Source of the DNA: Komagataella phaffii GS115 | Lineage: Eukaryota > Ascomycota > Pichiomycetes > Pichiales > Pichiaceae | Assembly (NCBI RefSeq): GCF_000027005.1 | Contig: NC_012964.1 | Coordinates: 1,302,001 to 1,366,000 of the forward strand | DNA: 64,000 nt | Direction: 5' to 3' | In this document: piece by piece, positions 29,472 through 38,148 of the stretch | How positions within the stretch are numbered: the first letter of the stretch is position 1 | How the letters are laid out: every line of letters starts with the position of its first letter | Program-made: the position numbers and the translations under genes | The notes under the pieces: generated by a model | What the model saw: the letters and a program-made list of their open reading frames with translations, nothing else | What the model was told of the DNA's origin: nothing | Databases searched by the model: none

Positions 29472-31763
29472 ATGTTATATTGGATAACATCCCTACTCCT
29501 TCTGAGTCAAGCGGTCCACTCGACGCCCTATGTCGGGTTCCCGTTTGATCAACAATTTCCAACTGTTGCGCGTGTGGACACTCAGTACACATTTACCATC
29601 AGCAACGAAACATACAGGTCGCAAGATAGTACAGTAACCTACTCAGCAGAGCAACTGCCTGAATGGCTTAGCTTTGATGGGGCATCACTGACTTTCAGCG
29701 GCTATCCCGCTGACAGCGATGTCACTAGCGACTTAAGGATAACGCTAATAGGTACTGACTCTACTGGTTCTATTTCCAACGAATACGAAATGGTTGTGAG
29801 TGGAGACCCTGCTCCTATAGCAAATCCTGATGAGTCCATTTTTGGCAAGCTTTCACAAGAATTCGAAACTAATGGCTATAACGGAATTGTTTTGGCTCCA
29901 GGCAAGGAGTTCAGCATCCAATTAGGAGAGAACATCTTCGAAGCGGCTGAAGGCTCGTCTTCCACCAGTCTTACCTATTATGGAAGGTCTGCTAACAGGA
30001 CTTCGTTACCCAGTTGGTGCTCGTTTGATTCTGATACAGTAACATTCTCTGGCACAGCACCTGTGGTAAACTCCGACATTGCACCAAGTGAGGGTTTCGG
30101 ATTCATCCTAATTGGGACCGATGTCCCAGGCTTTGCCGGTATTTCCAGTACCTTTTATATACTGGTTGGAGCTCATCAGTTGTCTACCTCAATAGATGGT
30201 CAGATCACACTTCAAGGGAACATCAGTGAAACACTTGAGTACACACTAGACAGATCGAAGATCTTTTATGATGGGGAAATGATAATAGATGATGAGATCT
30301 CTACCACATCTTTGTCCAATGCACCTTCTTGGCTATCAATAGATGGGTTGACTATCAAAGGCACTGTCCCAGATGAGACTAATGATAATGGAGCCGAATT
30401 CAACGCTACATTGGCAGATTCAATAGGTAACTCAGTTACCTTTGGATTTATTATAGACTTGAAAGGATCCCTGTTTACAGTGGACTCTCTCCCAAGTTTA
30501 AATGTAACCAAAGGTGAATTTTTTGACTACCAGCTAACTGACGATCTCTTGTCTAGGCCAGATGATACAGAAGTATCAGCATCATTCTCGGGAAATGAAT
30601 GGTTGACATTTCATTCGAATAATTTGACGTTCAATGGGCTAGTACCTGAACAATTCACAACATTGAATGTTGAAATTGAAGCCAATGATGGCAACTCGTC
30701 AGAGTCACTAGCCCTCGTGCTAAGAGGAATTTCACTAAGGGTAACGTCTTCTGCTACTACATCAAGCCAGTCTTCAACTTCCAGTCCTACATCCACTGGT
30801 ACTTCTTCGATGACAAACATGTCTGCAACTCCAACTGAGTCCTCAAATGGAGATTCAAATTCTTCTGGAGCTCAAAGTACAGGAATCAACAGGAGGAGCC
30901 TGGCAATAGGTTTGGGTGTTGGTATTCCCTGTTTCTTAATTCTGATAGCTCTGATACTATTGTGCTGCTGTTGGAGAAGGCGTAAGAATAGGTCTGACAA
31001 CGAAAACGGGTTAGCAAGTGAGAAGGCAATTGCCGGTGGACCGTATCCTGATGATAATACTTCTGATGCCTCCACTAAAAGAGAGAATGAGGATTCTCCC
31101 AGAAGGCTCAACGCGCTCAATGCATTGAAACTTGACGAGAAAGATTTCAATTCCGACGATATGAGTGGTCTCAGTGATGGTACCAATATAGATGACACCG
31201 ATGAAAATATATACCATGATGCCCAACAATTTCCCTACGAGGTGAAAAAATCTTGGAGACATAACGAAGCGGAAGATCAGTTGGCTGACTTGGTTGAGAA
31301 TCCAACAAGTGGGAAAAACTGGAAAGCTAGAGACTCCATGAACTCTCTGGCAACAGTTGCTACCAACGAGCTCTACAGTGTCAAAGTGGTAGACGACAAC
31401 AAGAAAAGAGTCTCCCAAATGTCAAATTTGAATCTCTACAAAGACCAAAATCTTGCAAGCATTCCTAGTCTTAACAATAGTGCCAATGTCCAAAAACTTG
31501 ATAGTGAAGGCAACTTGAAGTTTGAAGCATCACCCTTGCCTGATCCAACTGTCTCAGCATCCAACACAGATAATTCATTAAACGATACTATTCGATTCAA
31601 GCCAACATTCCTTGAAAACGGAGAAGTACGCTGGGACACCAAACATGACAATACTGGTGACGCAAAACTCATGGACTTTACCAGCGGCGGTAGGACTTCC
31701 AGCTCGGCTGGACTAGTGAACAGTCAATCGCAAACAGGATTTATAGTATCAGATGATGAATAA
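29472..31763 (+). CDS. AXL2: Axial bud-site marker Axl2 (type I membrane glycoprotein)
   Basis: Plasma-membrane landmark for axial budding, also linked to septin and polarity control. The frame is open from 29439 with TTG; the ATG at 29472 starts a signal peptide (MLYWITSLLLLSQAVHS). Mature sequence then gives PYVGFPFDQQFPTVARVDTQ and repeated cadherin-like CADG domains (W-L-S-F-x-x-x-x-L-x-x-x-G and V-P motifs recur at about 60, 185, 280 and 370), a Ser/Thr-rich stalk, one membrane segment (about 477-500, GIPCFLILIALILLCCCW) and a cytoplasmic tail. Predicted 763 residues against 823 in yeast. Upstream lie two MluI boxes and a 38-codon ORF (29103-29219). Confidence 0.9.
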   Translation: MLYWITSLLLLSQAVHSTPYVGFPFDQQFPTVARVDTQYTFTISNETYRSQDSTVTYSAEQLPEWLSFDGASLTFSGYPADSDVTSDLRITLIGTDSTGSISNEYEMVVSGDPAPIANPDESIFGKLSQEFETNGYNGIVLAPGKEFSIQLGENIFEAAEGSSSTSLTYYGRSANRTSLPSWCSFDSDTVTFSGTAPVVNSDIAPSEGFGFILIGTDVPGFAGISSTFYILVGAHQLSTSIDGQITLQGNISETLEYTLDRSKIFYDGEMIIDDEISTTSLSNAPSWLSIDGLTIKGTVPDETNDNGAEFNATLADSIGNSVTFGFIIDLKGSLFTVDSLPSLNVTKGEFFDYQLTDDLLSRPDDTEVSASFSGNEWLTFHSNNLTFNGLVPEQFTTLNVEIEANDGNSSESLALVLRGISLRVTSSATTSSQSSTSSPTSTGTSSMTNMSATPTESSNGDSNSSGAQSTGINRRSLAIGLGVGIPCFLILIALILLCCCWRRRKNRSDNENGLASEKAIAGGPYPDDNTSDASTKRENEDSPRRLNALNALKLDEKDFNSDDMSGLSDGTNIDDTDENIYHDAQQFPYEVKKSWRHNEAEDQLADLVENPTSGKNWKARDSMNSLATVATNELYSVKVVDDNKKRVSQMSNLNLYKDQNLASIPSLNNSANVQKLDSEGNLKFEASPLPDPTVSASNTDNSLNDTIRFKPTFLENGEVRWDTKHDNTGDAKLMDFTSGGRTSSSAGLVNSQSQTGFIVSDDE

Positions 31764-31918
31764 TTACCAACTAATATCTAATCTAACAGAAATCATCTCA
31801 ATAGACAATTGAATTGTATACTTTAAATAAAATAAAAAGAATAATTATGAAAAATCAAGTATTAATATGGATAGCTTCCTTTCCTGAATAGTTCCATTGA
31901 AGAGATGTCAATGTGGTT

Positions 31919-33460
31919 CTAAGCTTTTTTAGCTTCATGTAAAGCCTTGGCATACTCTGCTGTGTCAAAAGCTCTCCTTCTTCCCTCGATGTACAACATC
32001 ATCTCTTCGTACGTTTGAGGAACGACAGAACAATAGCCTGGCTTGTCTCGTACACCTTCAGTGTCTCTTGGAACGAAGAAAGAGTAAATGAAAGAACCGC
32101 TTTCAATTGCTTCCACACTATCCAAATTTCGAATCTTTGTATCTACCTTAACTTGGATGATTGTACCCGGACGACTAAGAAATTCGGAAGAATCGTGAGA
32201 TATCTGGTTCGCTGGAGGCAATTCGTATGCCTTTAGTAAAGAGGCAAGTACTGGAATACTATCACCTTCACCCTCCTCCTTGATGTGTTCAGTGTAACAG
32301 ACTCGAGCATTCATGAATAAAACGGCTCCTACTGGTACTGGAGCTTTGAAAGTGGTAGAATCCAAGGAGACAAATCTTGGGGGAGCACAGGAAAAGGCAC
32401 CAGCTGCACAGTAAGCCAGCTCAAAAGTTTGCCTCAAAAGGTAACCTCCAAATATCATGTATGAGTGTCTGTTTCTATACTGAGGCTGCATGAATAAGGT
32501 GGAAGACACTTGGGAGTCTTTCATAAAGATGAGCTTTGAGGACTGTTCGGGATCTAACTTGGCAACTGCTTTGGAGGCAATGTATAAATTATGGATGAGA
32601 TTCGATTCCTGTTGAGTAGGGGGTACTTTGTCCAGAGTTTCCAGTTTGGCCCGTAATTTTTTCTGAGCATTATGCGATTCTGCTCGTCTGAAATCTAGCC
32701 ATTCCCTTTCATTAGTGGGTAGTAAGTGATTGATTGGAAACGACTTATGAGTTTCAGGGTTACGTGCCACAAATGTAAAATCAGCTTTCAGGAAAACCGC
32801 ATCGTCACTCAAATTGGTTTCCTTAATCTCAGAGGGGTAGTCACCAGGGAACGCGTAACCTTTCACAGAAATCTCCATAGAAGAGCGACCGGTCCAAGTG
32901 ACAACACCCGTCAAAACAAAGTTGTAGTTTTCAATATCGTCTACCTTTTTAACAATATAGATACGATCCACGGATGCGGTGACATTAACAGGCTCAGCGG
33001 GCGCACAGTGTCTATAAGCGATTCTTCCCGCCAGGGCATCTAGATCCTGGAATAGTTGGCCCACGCGTAGTCTTCCCGCAGCATTGATATAGGAGTCTCT
33101 TAACCAGACGTCGTCTTTAAAGGGCAGAGTAAGATAAGAGAAAGATTCGGACCTTGTCTTTTCGCCAACGGCAGTCGTCTTAGTTGACTGATAAGCAAAA
33201 GAACTAATTGTCTTACCTTCAGACAATTGTCTCTTCTTTTCATTTAGTGCATCAAGCCACGTCAACTTATTAGGAGCAGACTCACTGGGACGGATTCGTT
33301 TTTGAAAGTCTAAAGAGTCCGCTAGAATGGTAGCAGTCGCATCAGCCTGCTCAGCAGCATCCTTAGAACCTGGTCCATCTGGTCTATGAAAGTTAACCTT
33401 GGTAGACTTGTATCTACAAGGAGTGACAATTGACCTTCTTAGAAGAGTAGACCTTATCAT
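31919..33460 (-). CDS. Mitochondrial acyl-CoA thioesterase, ACOT9-like
   Basis: Likely hydrolyses acyl-CoA in the mitochondrial matrix. The 513-residue product begins with an Arg/Ser-rich, acid-poor presequence (MIRSTLLRRSIVTPCRYKST). Two hot-dog thioesterase domains follow: the first includes LRVGQLFQDLDALAGRIAYRHC (about 127-150) and the second RNRHSYMIFGGYLLRQTFELAY (about 328-349) with FVSLDSTTFKAPVPVGAVLF. This double hot-dog arrangement with L-x-E/Q-D-L-D-x-x-A-G is that of mammalian ACOT9/10 and fungal relatives. Chain-length preference cannot be read from sequence. The 883-bp region upstream carries four AGGGG elements. Confidence 0.78.
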   Translation of the reverse strand: MIRSTLLRRSIVTPCRYKSTKVNFHRPDGPGSKDAAEQADATATILADSLDFQKRIRPSESAPNKLTWLDALNEKKRQLSEGKTISSFAYQSTKTTAVGEKTRSESFSYLTLPFKDDVWLRDSYINAAGRLRVGQLFQDLDALAGRIAYRHCAPAEPVNVTASVDRIYIVKKVDDIENYNFVLTGVVTWTGRSSMEISVKGYAFPGDYPSEIKETNLSDDAVFLKADFTFVARNPETHKSFPINHLLPTNEREWLDFRRAESHNAQKKLRAKLETLDKVPPTQQESNLIHNLYIASKAVAKLDPEQSSKLIFMKDSQVSSTLFMQPQYRNRHSYMIFGGYLLRQTFELAYCAAGAFSCAPPRFVSLDSTTFKAPVPVGAVLFMNARVCYTEHIKEEGEGDSIPVLASLLKAYELPPANQISHDSSEFLSRPGTIIQVKVDTKIRNLDSVEAIESGSFIYSFFVPRDTEGVRDKPGYCSVVPQTYEEMMLYIEGRRRAFDTAEYAKALHEAKKA

Positions 33461-33578
33461 TTGAAGACGTTGAACGATGAGTAAAGAAGAAGAACAAAAT
33501 CGTAATCTCAGGAAATCTGCAGCTATTTAAACTCATCGCTTGGCACAATAAGTCGCTCCCATAAGACTCATCTGGTGT

Positions 33579-33763
33579 AGGGGTTTTTTAAAATAGACAG
33601 CATTATACGCTTGTCAGTGCGCTATTGGTTGAAACTGAGGGGTCCAAGCGCATGAAAAGATCTATTGATACTTTTCGGGACGAACATGAGGGGACCAAGA
33701 TGCGTAGTTACCACATTCGAAGAAAATGTTGAGTTTGTTTACGTTTAGGGATGATTCCCCTCA
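33579..33763. promoter_or_regulatory. AGGGG (STRE-type) cluster upstream of the ACOT9-like gene
   Basis: Four AGGGG/CCCCT pentamers: 33579-33583, 33638-33642, 33689-33693, and inverted 33757-33761. Three share the longer core TGAGGGG (33636, 33687, and inverted ending 33763). The two direct copies extend to TGAGGGGWCCAAG and are 51 bp apart. Such elements bind Msn2/4-type stress factors in yeast. They lie 119-303 bp before the thioesterase ATG and about 580-765 bp before RAD14. The remainder of the 33461-34343 gap shows no gene. Confidence 0.5.
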
Positions 33764-34343
33764 GTGCCAGTTTATGTCTATATTGGGAAATAAAGATGAA
33801 TAATCTTGTGTGTTGGCTAATCGCTAGATGAGTGCATCACAACGGAGGCCAACTATCCAGTGCAGCGAAGATAACGTTGGGTGAAGGTCCAACCGAGACT
33901 TGGGTATCTACAATGTTGGCACAATGAAAAGATAATTATGTGGTCTTGTTATTTTGAAGGAGGTAAGTCAATTTGGATAAACATATGCCCTTTTCTAGTG
34001 TTCTCGGTAAAATAGAATCTAGACTAGCGCTACCGAAATAATGGGTTAGGCAAGACAAATCCAAGGCTCTCCGGTATTCTCCGCCCTGGCTCCTTTCACA
34101 GCATGTTTCCCCATCTCCGCCTCCAATTTTTCAGCCCTTATGTGCGCAGTCTACTTTTGCCAAGGATATGTGGTTGTTTATTTATCTTGTGACAATTATC
34201 CTAGCCACGGCGGGGCAAGCAAACGGTTGACTAATCGCTTACCCAGCATCTAGTCGTTTCTCTTATGTAAGCCAGTAGCAATTTGTATAGGAGAATTACT
34301 TTAGCGATTTACGTTAGAGATCGGACTTATCAGTTATCTTTAG

Positions 34344-35369
34344 ATGGAGAGGCAACGGCAGATTGCTGAAAACAGACAGAGAGCTCTGGAGAAGTTAAAA
34401 CAAAGAGGTCTTGCTCAAGATATTGTTGATACTCCTGCAGGTGCTACCAGAGTTAAAGTGCCAGAAAAGAAAGTTGTAAAACCGCACTCATTGACCAAGG
34501 CTCAACAAGATAAGATAGAAGCCAATAGGCTAAAGGCTTTGGAACTAAGAAAAAAGCATGAACAGAAAGCAGCTGCAAGGCCATCCGAACCTCCAAAGCC
34601 AGCTACAGTAAGAGATGCTACGAAAGCAGTTCCCAGGAACAGGATACCCAGCATAAAGAAATCAGATTATATTGAATATGATCTAGCCGAGATGAAAGAT
34701 ACATATGGAGGATTTTTAGATACAGACCAGGAACCAGAGAACGCAACAGAGAAGAGCCTACAGGACTGGTTAATTGAGAATGAGAATAAGATTGTCCACG
34801 AACCGGCACCTCCCGTAGATCGTGAAGCTGCACCCAAATGCTTCGAATGCGGTTCCATCGAACTGGATCAGCAACTTTGGACCATATTCAAGTGCCGAGT
34901 ATGTAGACGTTGCAAAGACCAAAAACCAGAGAAGTACTCGTTGTTAACAAAGACAGAATGTAAGGAAGATTACCTTCTCACAGATCCTGAGTTAGCTGAT
35001 CACGATCTTTTGCATAGACTGGAAAAGACCAACCCCTACTCTGGAACTTATAGTAAGATGCAACTTTACTTGAGATATCAAGTCGAAGAATTTGCTTTCA
35101 AAAAGTGGAATGGACCGGAAGAATTAGACAATGAATGGGCAAAGCGAGAAGAGCAAAGAATCAAAAGGAGGGATAAGAAATTTGAAACCAAGCTGAAACA
35201 AATGAGGAAACGAACCAGAGCTGAGGAATACACAAGGAAGCTTAGAGAGCAGAAATATGGGAAGAGTCATGTGCATCAATGGTCAATGCCTATTGATGGG
35301 GGAAAGTCGGGTTTAGTTAGACGTCGTTGTACGGACTGTGGGTTGGAAACAGAAGAGTATATAATATAA
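34344..35369 (+). CDS. RAD14: Nucleotide-excision repair damage-recognition protein (XPA homologue)
   Basis: Verifies damage in NER and recruits the repair machinery. The 341-residue product has a charged helical N-terminus, then the XPA zinc finger CFEC...CRRC with Cys166-x2-Cys169-x17-Cys187-x2-Cys190, spacing exactly as in XPA. The DNA-binding domain follows: SLLTKTECKEDYLLTDPEL and NPYSGTYSKMQLYLRYQVEE, then a basic helix RIKRRDKKFETKLKQMRK and a C-terminal WSMPIDGG...RRRCTDCGLETEEYII with a second CxxC. Yeast Rad14 has 371 residues. Start is the first ATG. Confidence 0.95.
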   Translation: MERQRQIAENRQRALEKLKQRGLAQDIVDTPAGATRVKVPEKKVVKPHSLTKAQQDKIEANRLKALELRKKHEQKAAARPSEPPKPATVRDATKAVPRNRIPSIKKSDYIEYDLAEMKDTYGGFLDTDQEPENATEKSLQDWLIENENKIVHEPAPPVDREAAPKCFECGSIELDQQLWTIFKCRVCRRCKDQKPEKYSLLTKTECKEDYLLTDPELADHDLLHRLEKTNPYSGTYSKMQLYLRYQVEEFAFKKWNGPEELDNEWAKREEQRIKRRDKKFETKLKQMRKRTRAEEYTRKLREQKYGKSHVHQWSMPIDGGKSGLVRRRCTDCGLETEEYII

Positions 35370-35794
35370 ATAGGAAAAGCATAATCACTAGTTTTTTGAT
35401 TAGAACCGCAAAAAATTTTATATTCATTCAAAAAGGTATACACATAACACAAATATTTAGGTACTTCACTGGAAATCAATTTCAAAACTCCACAATCAAT
35501 CGGATAATAATTTTGTAGAGGGTCCAAAGATTTCACAAGTGAGATTAATTACGACAAGAAGATTTCTATTTAATAACAATACCTAAATATATACCCCGCC
35601 CAAAAATCTGTTTATATGTTTGGTCTCTATTATCTGATGCCTCTAGACCTTATTGAAATATAAAACTACTTCCAATGCATGTAATTAATATATACACTTT
35701 ATGTTCACCTGACATATCTGTCCGATGCTCGCTTGAATTATCTGTATCAGTAGCTATACCAAATCAACCTTCTTCTCAAACACCCCTGAAAAAT
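35370..35794. promoter_or_regulatory. RAD14-OCD-like intergenic region
   Basis: 425 bp, AT-rich. It holds the RAD14 3' end and the promoter of the next tandem gene. The open frame of the downstream gene continues upstream to an ATG at 35675, adding 40 residues (MHVINIYTLC...) that do not look like the family; a mitochondrial or other extension cannot be excluded. No RNA gene or repeat seen. Confidence 0.4.
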
Positions 35795-36796
35795 ATGCTA
35801 ATTTTGAGAGAAAAAGACGTCCAGGAAGTCCTGAAAGGGCTAGATCCAAAGAAAATTAAAGAGTTTCAAACAGAGTTAGCCTCTAGCTTAGCTGACTACA
35901 ATAAGAACCCAAGTTTGATTCCACAAAGGATCGTCGCATCAACAGACAATGCAGTTCATCTCTTTATGCCTTCTTTAGGTAGAAATATAGGGCTAAAAGC
36001 ACTGACTGGCTCATCTCGTGGCTTCAAAGGGATAGTAACACTCTTGGATGGAGAAGATGGTACTCCAATTGGTATTTTGAACGCTTCAACACTCACAGCG
36101 TTTAGAACAGCTTTGGCTACGACTTTAGCTCTTTCCAAAACATTTCAAACTGAGGATGACTTAGATAGACTAGTGTTAGCCGTGTTTGGTTCTGGACCTC
36201 AGGCTTTTTGGCATGTAAAACTAGCATTGATTCTCTATCCGTCAATTAAAACTGTTATCGTCGTGAATAGATCTCAAGAGACTGGGACCAAGCTTGTGAG
36301 TGACCTTAAAGCAGAATTTCAAACAGTGGATTATGAGTTACATCTCTTGAATGAACCTGAAGTTGTTTCAAAGGCAGTTTATAGATCTTCCATCATCTTT
36401 GGTTGCATCCCATCCAGCGAACCTGCTGTCAAGTTGAAGGATCTCGATATGACCTCCAAGACTTTCATTGGTCTAATTGGCAGTTATAAACCTCATATGA
36501 AAGAGGTTGATGACAAGACTATTGATTTTCTTGTCAGCTCAAACTCCAAGATCTTGGTTGATTCGTATGAACATACCAAGCTTGAAGCAGGTGAACTGCA
36601 AAGTGTTGACACAAAGCATCTAATCGAATTAGGAGAAATATGGGAAAATGATAAGTTTAACATTGAGTCGGTCAACAATACCCCAGTTGTACTGAGCAAA
36701 ATTGTGGGACTTAGTATCATGGATGTCTGTGTTGGAGCAGATATTCTTAGCCGGGCTCGTAAGCTTCGCATTGGAATAAATATTGACGACTTTTAA
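35795..36796 (+). CDS. Ornithine cyclodeaminase/mu-crystallin family protein
   Basis: NAD(P)-binding protein of the OCD/mu-crystallin fold. The 333-residue product (from the ATG at 35795, where MLILREKDVQEVL matches the family start) has the substrate-side motif GTPIGILNASTLTAFRTALA (about 89-108) with the conserved Arg-Thr, and the Rossmann loop AVFGSGPQAFWHVKLAL (about 129-145). Bacterial ornithine cyclodeaminases use an Asp in a G-x-D-x-P-x-K motif; here the region reads GSYKPHMKE, so the Asp appears replaced by Tyr. This makes true cyclodeaminase activity doubtful; ketimine reduction or another role is possible. An upstream in-frame ATG at 35675 would add 40 residues. Confidence 0.7.
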   Translation: MLILREKDVQEVLKGLDPKKIKEFQTELASSLADYNKNPSLIPQRIVASTDNAVHLFMPSLGRNIGLKALTGSSRGFKGIVTLLDGEDGTPIGILNASTLTAFRTALATTLALSKTFQTEDDLDRLVLAVFGSGPQAFWHVKLALILYPSIKTVIVVNRSQETGTKLVSDLKAEFQTVDYELHLLNEPEVVSKAVYRSSIIFGCIPSSEPAVKLKDLDMTSKTFIGLIGSYKPHMKEVDDKTIDFLVSSNSKILVDSYEHTKLEAGELQSVDTKHLIELGEIWENDKFNIESVNNTPVVLSKIVGLSIMDVCVGADILSRARKLRIGINIDDF

Positions 36797-36867
36797 GTTT
36801 ATAGATTAAAAGTATTATTATTGTACATGAATGATTTTGAGTTCTATGATATATTGTTTGCTCGATA

Positions 36868-37683
36868 CTAGAGTGTATCAAGAGACAAAAGTTCTTGAGA
36901 AGGACTGGACGCCTTTCTTTTGATTATTTGGATGTCTCGTTCCCAGTTAAGGCCTTTCAGTAGCCATGATGCGACGTGATTGCAATGGAAACTTTTCAAC
37001 CTCGCCCTCTCGTAATGATTTACATTGTATGGATCCCCATGAAGTTTGAGTTGGGTTTTTTCAAGTTGCATGAAAACCAATGGATTGTGAGAACTGTCAA
37101 AATCATACCTAGCTTGCTTTGAAAGGTTGGTGGGCGATACGTACATGAAAAAAGTCTTCCAGCGATCGTAATATGGGATGCAGCTGGAGTATGTCCCGTT
37201 AAGTTCTCTAACCATCTTAGGATCTACCTCCTTCGTTTCGTATGCTTTACATTGAACAAACAGCTTTACTTTCAAGGATGGATTTTGTCGCAATAGTAAA
37301 GGTTTTATATGCTTCCCCCTTTTGTTACCGATTTGGTACTGCTTCTCTAACTTGGCTATTGAAGCCTGTTGCTCAAGGGAATCTTCAGGCAAGAACTGTT
37401 TTAGGTCCCAAACACATCTAATATCTATACCTTTATCATTTGCACCACCTTGAAGCAGTAGCCTGGATATGTTGAAATGTTCGTCTAGGAAGGTCTTGGT
37501 CGATAATTCGTAAAGAGTGCCTTGAAACACGGTTGAAATGTTTGACAGATCCTTTTGTTTAGCATAGTCCAAGTACGAAACGACACTATCGTTCTGTTGC
37601 AAAAGCCGCCTCGTTGCAGACTTACTTCGTGCCAGTGGATTATGAAGACGTCCCCTTTGAACAAAGGAGAGCCTAGTTATCAT
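36868..37683 (-). CDS. RRG7: Rrg7-like protein with a PD-(D/E)XK nuclease-like fold, mitochondrial
   Basis: Homologue of yeast Rrg7, required for respiratory growth; the molecular role is unknown. The 271-residue product starts MITRLSFVQRGRLHN, basic and acid-free, fitting a mitochondrial signal. The core has the layout of a restriction-endonuclease-like domain: YELSTKTFLDEHF, then LLLQGGANDKGIDIR (about 95-109, with the acidic residue) and KLFVQCKAYETKEV (about 144-157, the Q-x-K strand), then MVRELNGTYSS. The frame extends upstream only to TTG, so the ATG at 37683 is used. An ACGCGT lies six bases upstream of the ATG. Close 3' neighbour of the OCD-like gene. Confidence 0.8.
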   Translation of the reverse strand: MITRLSFVQRGRLHNPLARSKSATRRLLQQNDSVVSYLDYAKQKDLSNISTVFQGTLYELSTKTFLDEHFNISRLLLQGGANDKGIDIRCVWDLKQFLPEDSLEQQASIAKLEKQYQIGNKRGKHIKPLLLRQNPSLKVKLFVQCKAYETKEVDPKMVRELNGTYSSCIPYYDRWKTFFMYVSPTNLSKQARYDFDSSHNPLVFMQLEKTQLKLHGDPYNVNHYERARLKSFHCNHVASWLLKGLNWERDIQIIKRKASSPSQELLSLDTL

Positions 37684-37814
37684 AGATGACGCGTCCAAGT
37701 TGGATTATAGTAGAATATTATGTCAGGTAAATAGGAGCCAAAAAAATCGAGGTATCCACTGCTATGCAAACGAGGAACTTAACCCAAAATTAATACACGG
37801 ATAGAAGAAGCCCA

Positions 37815-38102
37815 ATGTCAGGAAACTCTTCGAAGGACAATGTGTCGGACAACTCAGAAAGGATACGGGCATTGGACATACAAGATGATGCCCCTCTTCC
37901 AGAAGAAAAACACAAAAAAGAACAATCGGCGGCAGCTGTCTCTGTGTTCGAAGTTGCTTCAGACCTAGAACAGTCTCTAAGTAGCTTGGTGGAGCAGTTT
38001 GAAACTTCAAACAAGAAGATTGGCACCAGCTTTGATGATATTTCCAAAAGATTACTAAGTTTGGAAACGAAAATACGGAACTATAAGGGTAAACCTCAAT
38101 GA
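37815..38102 (+). CDS. HSBP1-like small coiled-coil protein
   Basis: 95-residue product with an acidic, disordered first half and a C-terminal heptad coiled coil (about 45-90). LSSLVEQFETSNKKIGTSFD then DISKRLLSLETKI aligns well with heat-shock factor binding protein 1, where the human helix has the pattern L-x-x-x-x-D-K-F-Q-T-x-S-x-x-I and D-D-M-S-x-R-I-x-x-L-E-x-x-I. HSBP1 forms a trimeric helix bundle and is tied to HSF regulation and the WASH complex. Assignment rests on one coiled coil, a low-information class. Diverges from RRG7, 131 bp between starts; convergent with MNN4-like. Confidence 0.55.
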   Translation: MSGNSSKDNVSDNSERIRALDIQDDAPLPEEKHKKEQSAAAVSVFEVASDLEQSLSSLVEQFETSNKKIGTSFDDISKRLLSLETKIRNYKGKPQ

Positions 38103-38148
38103 TTATTAAAGATGATAACGTTTCGTTTTATATAGAAAAAACAACTAT

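Noticed and set aside
33461..34343. Possible snoRNA or small gene in the 883-bp gap before RAD14
   Set aside because: No box C/D or H/ACA arrangement and no convincing ORF were seen; it appears to be two divergent promoters.
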